Origin: Liolophura sinensis
Taxonomy: Eukaryota > Mollusca > Polyplacophora > Chitonida > Chitonidae
Direction of reading: 5' to 3'
NCBI RefSeq assembly: GCF_032854445.1
Contig: NW_027018338.1
Span: forward strand, 1-38,893
DNA: 38,893 nucleotides
Shown: positions 32,719 to 38,893 of the stretch, in pieces
Layout of the letters: the number at the start of each line of letters is the position of its first letter
Numbering within the stretch: position 1 is the first letter of the stretch
Program-made: the position numbers and the translations under genes
Notes under the pieces: generated by a model
Databases searched by the model: none
What the model was told of the DNA's origin: nothing
What the model saw: only the letters and a program-made list of their open reading frames with translations

Positions 32719-34911
32719 GGCTACATTTACTATGTAATATCGCGACTGGTCATTACTATATTCAACTTTTGATTATAAGTTATGTGCCCTTCGGTAGCCC
32801 AGAAGACGTCAAATCTTTGGGCCAAGCCCATTTAACTCATCCAGCAATTGTCTTACTTCTAAGTCGAAGACAAACTCAATGTCTTTATCTACATGTTGAA
32901 AAACCACACCATTTGTATATAAAAAACACAAGGTATTTGATACAGTCTGCTGTAAAAAGTACAATTAAACACTGACCCACATCAATAAGGTGCCAAAAGA
33001 TGCGCAATTGGGCCAGGCATCTTCAGCTGTTGAAAAATTGCAAATTTCCTTGGTTTCCATGGAGTAAGAGCCGTTGTTAGGCACGTGATTTTCACATAAA
33101 TGCTCATTCAATTGTCGCTACAGCCAAAAGTATTGGGCGGAGAGCAACGCGGTTTGCACCATTCGATTTCTCGTCACAAAATACGTCGGATTAGCCTCTT
33201 ACCAGCAGCATTGGAACAGTTTTTCCACTTTTGGATTTTTGCTTGGGCTTTTTGCTAATTAAATTAGGCTACATTTACTATGTAATATCGCGACTGGTCA
33301 TTACTATATTCAACTTTTGATTATAAGTTATGTGCCCTTCGGTAGCCCAGAAGACGTCAAATCTTTGGGCCAAGCCCATTTAACTCATCCAGCAATTGTC
33401 TTACTTCTAAGTCGAAGACAAACTCAATGTCTTTATCTACATGTTGAAAAAACCACACCATTTGTATATAAAAAACACAAGGTATTTGATACAGTCTGCT
33501 GTAAAAAGTACAATTAAACACTGACCCACATCAATAAGATGCCAAAAGATGCGCAATTGGGCCAGGCATCTCCAGCTGTTGAAAAATTGCAAATTTCCTT
33601 GGTTTCCATGGAGTAAGAGCCGTTGTTAGGCACGTGATTTTCACATAAATGCTCATTCAATTGTCGCTACAGCCAAAAGTATTGGTCGGAGAGCAACGCG
33701 GTTTGCACCATTCGATTTCTCGTCACAAAATACGTCGGATTAGCCTCTTACCAGCAGCATTGGAACAGTTTTACCACTTTTGGATTTTTGCCTGGGCTTT
33801 TTGCTAATTCAATTCGGCTACATTTACTATGTAATATCGCGACTGGTCATTACTATATTCAACTTTTGATTATAAGTTATGTGCCCTTCGGTAGCCCAGA
33901 AGACGTCAAATCTTTGGGCCAAGCCCATTTAACTCATCCAGCAATTGTCTTACTTCTAAGTCGAAGACAAACTCAATGTCTTTATCTACATGTTGAAAAA
34001 CCACACCATTTGTATATAAAAAACACAAGGTACTTGATACAGTCTGCTGTAAAAAGTACAATTAAACACTGACCCACATCAATAAGGTGCCAAAAGATGC
34101 GCAATTGGGCCAGGCATCTCCAGCTGTTAAAAAATTGCAAATTTCCTTGGTTTCCATGGAGTAAGAGCCGTTGCTGGGCACGTGATTTTCACATAAATGC
34201 TCATTCAATTGTCGCTACAGCCAAAAGTATTGGTCGGAGAGCAACGCGGTTTGCACCATTCGATTTCTCGTCACAAAATACGTCGGATTAGCTTCTTACC
34301 AACAGCATTGGAACAGTTTTTCCACTTTTGGATTTTTGCCTGGGCTTTTTGCTAATTAAATTCGGCTACATTTACTATGTAATATCGCGACTGGTCATTA
34401 CTATTGTCAACTTTTGATTATAAGTTATGTGCCCTTCGGTAGCCCAGAGGACGTCAAATCTTTGGGCCAAGCCCATTTATCTCACCCAGCAAATGTCTTA
34501 CTTCTAAGTCGAAGACAAACTCAATGTCTTTATCTACATGTTGAAAAACCACACGATTTGTATATAAAAACAACAAGGTACTTGATACAGTCTGCTGTAA
34601 AAAGTACAATTGAACACTGACCCGCATCAATAAGGTGCCAAAAGATGCGGATTTGAGTCAGGCATCTCCAGCTGTTAAAAAATTGCAAATTTCCTTGGTT
34701 TCCATGGAGTAAGAGCCGTTGCTGGGCACGTGATTTTCACATAAATGCTCATTCAATTGTCGCTACAGCCAAAAGTATTGGTCGGAGAGCAACGCGGTTT
34801 GCACCATTCGATTTCTCGTCACAAAATACGTCGGATTAGCCTCTTACCAGCAGCATTGGAACAGTTTTTCCACTTTTGGATTTTTGCTTGGGCTTTTTGC
34901 TAATTAAATTA
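32719..34911 (+). repeat. Tetramer HOR copy 5 (M62-M65)
   Basis: Order is alpha (M62, private catcttcag and attgggcgg), beta-like (M63: aagatgcc and cagttttacc, one extra A near 33451), gamma (M64: agcttctt, accaacagc) and full delta (M65: cacacgattt, gcttggg, taaattagg). Together with M61 it parallels M42-M46, which start 10.4 kb (19 units) earlier. Confidence 0.85.
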
Positions 34912-37104
34912 GGCTACATTTACTATGTAATATCGCGACTGGTCATTACTATATTCAACTTTTGATTATAAGTTATGTGCCCTTCGGTAGCCCAGAAGAC
35001 GTCAAATCTTTGGGCCAAGCCCATTTAACTCATCCAGCAATTGTCTTACTTCTAAGTCGAAGACAAACTCAATGTCTTTATCTACATGTTGAAAAACCAC
35101 ACCATTTGTATATAAAAAACACAAGGTATTTGATACAGTCTGCTGTAAAAAGTACAATTAAACACTGACCCACATCAATAAGGTGCCAAAAGATGCGCAA
35201 TTGGGCCAGGCATCTCCAGCTGTTGAAAAATTGCAAATTTCCTTGGTTTCCATGGAGTAAGAGCCGTTGTTAGGCACGTGATTTTCACATAAATGCTCAT
35301 TCAATTGTCGCTACAGCCAAAAGTATTGGTCGGAGAGCAACGCGGTTTGCACCATTCGATTTCTCGTCACAAAATACGTCGGATTAGCCTCTTACCAGCA
35401 GCATTGGAACAGTTTTTCCACTTTTGGATTTTTGCTTGGGCTTTTTGCTAATTAAATTAGGCTACATTTACTATGTAATATCGCGACTGGTCATTACTAT
35501 ATTCAACTTTTGATTATGAGTTATGTGCCCTTCGGTAGCCCAGAAGACGTCAAATCTTTGGGCCAAGCCCATTTAACTCATCCAGCAATTGTCTTACTTC
35601 TAAGTCGAAGACAAACTCAATGTCTTTATCTACATGTTGAAAAACCACACCATTTGTATATAAAAAACACAAGGTATTTGATACAGTCTGCTGTAAAAAG
35701 TACAATTAAACACTGACCCACATCAATAAGATGCCAAAAGATGCGCAATTGGGCCAGGCATCTCCAGCTGTTGAAAAATTGCAAATTTCCTTGGTTTCCA
35801 TGGAGTAAGAGCCGTTGTTAGGCACGTGATTTTCACATAAATGCTCATTCAATTGTCGCTACAGCCAAAAGTATTGGTCGGAGAGCAACGCGGTTTGCAC
35901 CATTCGATTTCTCGTCACAAAATACGTCGGATTAGCTTCTTACCAGCAGCATTGGAACAGTTTTTCCACTTTTGGATTTTTGCCTGGGCTTTTTGCTAAT
36001 TCAATTCGGCTACATTTACTATGTAATATCGCGACTGGTCATTACTATATTCAACTTTTGATTATAAGTTATGTGCCCTTCGGTAGCCCAGAAGACGTCA
36101 AATCTTTGGGCCAAGCCCATTTAACTCATCCAGCAATTGTCTTACTTCTAAGTCGAAGACAAACTCAATGTCTTTATCTACATGTTGAAAAACCACACCA
36201 TTTGTATATAAAAAACACAAGGTACTTGATACAGTCTGCTGTAAAAAGTACAATTAAACACTGACCCACATCAATAAGGTGCCAAAAGATGCGCAATTGG
36301 GCCAGGCATCTCCAGCTGTTGAAAAATTGCAAATTTCCTTGGTTTCCATGGAGTAAGAGCCGTTGCTGGGCACGTAATTTTCACATAAATGCTCATTCAA
36401 TTGTCGCTACAGCCAAAAGTATTGGTCGGAGAGCAACGCGGTTTGCACCATTCGATTTCTCGTCACAAAATACGTCGGATTAGCCTCTTACCAGCAGCAT
36501 TGGAACAGTTTTTCCACTTTTGGATTTTTGCTTGGGCTTTTTGCTAATTAAATTCGGCTACATTTACTATGTAATATCGCGACTGGTCATTACTATTGTC
36601 AACTTTTGATTATAAGTTATGTGCCCTTCGGTAGCCCAGAGGACGTCAAATCTTTGGGCCAAGCCCATTTAACTCACCCAGCAATTGTCTTACTTCTAAG
36701 TCGAAGACAAACTCAATGTCTTTATCTACATGTTGAAAAACCCACACCATTTGTATATAAAAAACACAAGGTACTTGATACAGTCTGCTGTAAAAAGTAC
36801 AATTAAACACTGACCCACATCAATAAGGTGCCAAAAGATGCGCAATTGGGCCAGGCATCTCCAGCTGTTAAAAAATTGCAAATTTCCTTGGTTTCCATGG
36901 AGTAAGAGCCGTTGCTGGGCACGTGATTTTCACATAAATGCTCATTCAATTGTCGCTACAGCCAAAAGTATTGGTCGGAGAGCAACGCGGTTTGCACCAT
37001 TCGATTTCTCGTCACAAAATACGTCGGATTAGCCTCTTACCAGCAGCATTGGAACAGTTTTTCCACTTTTGGATTTTTGCCTGGGCTTTTTGCTAATTCA
37101 ATTC
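34912..37104 (+). repeat. Tetramer HOR copy 6 (M66-M69)
   Basis: Order is alpha (M66), beta (M67: private gattatgag, aagatgcc, agcttctt), gamma-like (M68: cacgtaatt as in M41, gttgaaaa) and delta-short (M69: cagaggacg, aactcaccc, one extra C near 36741). Following M64-M65, it parallels M37-M42, 27 units earlier, sharing the cacgtaatt gamma unit in the same slot. Confidence 0.85.
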
Positions 37105-38205
37105 GGCTACATTTACTATGTAATATCGCGACTGGTCATTACTATATTCAACTTTTGATTATAAGTTATGTGCCCTTCGGTAGCCCAGAAGACGTCAAAT
37201 CTTTGGGCCAAGCCCATTTAACTCATCCAGCAATTGTCTTACTTCTAAGTCGAAGACAAACTCAATGTCTTTATCTACATGTTGAAAAACCACACCATTT
37301 GTATATAAAAAACACAAGGTACTTGATACAGTCTGCTGTAAAAAGTACAATTAAACACTGACCCACATCAATAAGGTGCCAAAAGATGCGCAATTGGGCC
37401 AGGCATCTCCAGCTGTTGAAAAATTGCAAATTTCCTTGGTTTCCATGGAGTAAGAGCCGTTGTTAGGCACGTGATTTTCACATAAATGCTCATTCAATTG
37501 TCGCTACAGCCAAAAGTATTGGGCGGAGAGCAACGCGGTTTGCACCATTCGATTTTCTCGTCACAAAATACGTCGGGATTAGCCTCTTACCAGCAGCATT
37601 GGAACAGTTTTTCCACTTTTGGATTTTTGCTTGGGCTTTTTGCTAATTAAAATTTAGGCTACATTTACTATGTAATATCGCGACTGGTCATTACTATATT
37701 CAACTTTTGATTATAAGTTATGTGCCCTTCGGTAGCCCAGAGACGTCAAATCTTTGGGCCAAGCCCATTTAACTCATCCAGCAATTGTCTTACTTCTAAG
37801 TCGAAGACAAACTCAATGTCTTTATCTACATGTTGAAAAACCACACCATTTGTATATAAAAAACACAAGGTATTTGATACAGTCTGCTGTAAAAAGTACA
37901 ATTAAACACTGACCCACAATCAATAAGATGCCAAAAGATGCGCAATTGGGCCAGGCATCTCCAGCTGTTGAAAAATTGCAAATTTCCTTGGTTTCCATGG
38001 AGTAAGAGCCGTTGTTAGGCACGTGATTTTCACATAAATGCTCATTCAATTGTCGCTACAGCCAAAAGTATTGGTCGGAGAGCAACGCGGTTTGCACCAT
38101 TTCGATTTCTCGTCACAAAATACGTCGGATTAGCCTCTTACCATCAGCATTGGAACAGTTTTTTCCACTTTTGGATTTTTGCTGGGCTTTTTGCTAATTC
38201 AATTC
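37105..38205 (+). repeat. M70-M71, units with many single-base indels
   Basis: M70 (552 bp) has attgggcgg as in M62, an extra T in cgattttctcg, an extra G in gtcgggatt and two extra bases in taaaatttagg. M71 (549 bp) lacks one A in cccagagacg, has extra bases in cccacaatc, ccatttcg and cagtttttt, lacks one base in tttgctggg, and has accatcagc. It still carries beta's aagatgcc and tcaattcgg. Confidence 0.85.
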
Positions 38206-38893
38206 GGCTACATTTACTATGTAATATCGCGACTGGTCATTACTATATTCAACTTTTGATTATAAGTTATGTGCCCTTCGGTAGCCCAGAAGACGTCAAA
38301 TCTTTGGGCCAAGCCCATTTAACTCATCAGCAATTGTCTTACTTCTAAGTCGAAGACAAACTCAATGTCTTTATCTACATGTTGAAAAACCACACCATTT
38401 GTATATAAAAAACACAAGGTACTTGATACAGTCTGCTGTAAAAAGTACAATTAAACACTGACCCACATCAATAAGGTGCCAAAAGGTGCGCAATTGGGCC
38501 AGGCATCTCCAGCTGTTGAAAAATTGCAAATTTCCTTGGTTTCCATGGAGTAAGAGCCGTTGTTAGGCACGTGATTTTCACATAAATGCTCATTCAATTG
38601 TCGCTACAGCCAAAAGTATTGGTCGGAGAGCAACCCGGTTTGCACCATTCGATTTCTCGTCACAAAATACGTCGGATTAGCCTCTTACCAGCAGCATTGG
38701 AGCAGTTTTTTCCACTTTTGGATTTTTGCTTGGGCTTTTTTGCTAATTAAATTTGGCTACATTTACTATGTAATATCGCGACTGGTCATTACTATATTCA
38801 ACTTTTGATTATAAGTTATGTGCCCTTCGGTAGCCAGAAGACGTCAAATCTTTGGGCCAAGCCCATTTAACTCATCCAGCAATTGTCTTACTT
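38206..38893 (+). repeat. M72 (J-type) and cut unit M73 at the window end
   Basis: M72 has aacccgg, ggagcag, aaaaggtgcgc and taaatttgg, so it matches M51 21 units earlier. It lacks one C in ctcatcagc and has extra T's near 38711 and 38740. M73 starts at 38755, lacks one C in gtagccagaag near 38832, and is cut at 38893 inside the TTGTCTT hairpin. The array continues beyond the window. Confidence 0.9.

Larger units (their letters stand above)
1..38893 (+). repeat. Tandem satellite array, 548-bp unit, 73 units
   Basis: The same sequence returns every 548 bp from one end of the window to the other, always in the same orientation. Landmarks such as ggctacattt, gacgtc, ccatgg and tatcgcgactgg recur in nearly every unit. 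Unit starts run from 6 (M1) to 38755 (M73). Seventy full units, two 180-bp remnants and one cut unit account exactly for the length once a net 29 bp of small insertions is added. Most units differ by only a few bases; the delta class differs from alpha by about 18 positions (roughly 3%). No stretch of even 100 bases falls outside the repeat. The array is open at both ends. I do not recognise the family. Confidence 0.99.

Noticed and set aside
1-38893. CRISPR-like regular repetition
   Set aside because: The period is 548 bp, with no short repeat separated by unique spacers and no cas genes.
1-38893. Ribosomal RNA spacer or histone cluster repeat
   Set aside because: No rRNA or histone coding sequence is present in any unit, and the unit is too short to hold such genes.

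Overview
The window is a single uninterrupted tandem array of a satellite repeat with a unit of about 548 bp. I see no protein gene, RNA gene, transposon, telomere repeat or unique sequence in it. Taking each unit to start at ggctacattt, the window holds 73 units, called M1 to M73 here. M1 starts at 6 and M73, at 38755, is cut by the window end. Seventy units are full length (545-561 bp). Two (M12 and M23) are 180-bp remnants carrying the same 368-bp internal deletion. Every unit is on the same strand. The array runs off both ends, so its true length is unknown.

The organism is a eukaryote, because long homogenised satellites of this unit size are a feature of eukaryotic heterochromatin. I do not recognise the family and cannot name a species. 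The unit is about 40% GC. CpG is only mildly depleted (17 per 548 bp, about 0.8 of expectation in M14), which fits an invertebrate or other lightly methylated genome better than a vertebrate. That is a weak inference.

I use four unit classes, defined by linked variants. Alpha has ggtatttg, gttgttagg, gcttggg and a taaattagg tail. Beta has ggtatttg, usually aagatgcc and agcttctt, then gcctggg and a tcaattcgg tail. Gamma has ggtacttg, gttaaaaa, gttgctggg and often accaacagc. Delta has attgtcaac and cagaggacg, plus up to about 18 linked substitutions, including gcggatttgagtcagg. J is a fifth marker type with aacccgg and ggagcag.

Layout. 1-1101: two units with several single-base indels. 1102-12429: two tandem copies of a block of eleven units (5668 and 5660 bp), each with the 180-bp remnant at the same slot. 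12430-17370: irregular, mosaic and locally divergent units. 17371-26688: one J unit, then four consecutive alpha-beta-gamma-delta tetramers of about 2192 bp, a higher-order repeat. 26689-32718: irregular order, including a 1096-bp dimer duplicated in tandem. 32719-37104: two more tetramers. 37105-38893: units with dense single-base indels that look like consensus errors near a contig end.

The unit contains several short dyad symmetries. The best is a 30-nt hairpin whose only common polymorphism keeps pairing through a G-U wobble in + strand RNA. It also has an E-box, many 6-bp palindromes, clustered A- and T-tracts, and traces of an older internal duplication of about 270 bp. The likeliest role is structural, as centromeric or pericentromeric heterochromatin. 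That is inference from organisation, not shown by the sequence.
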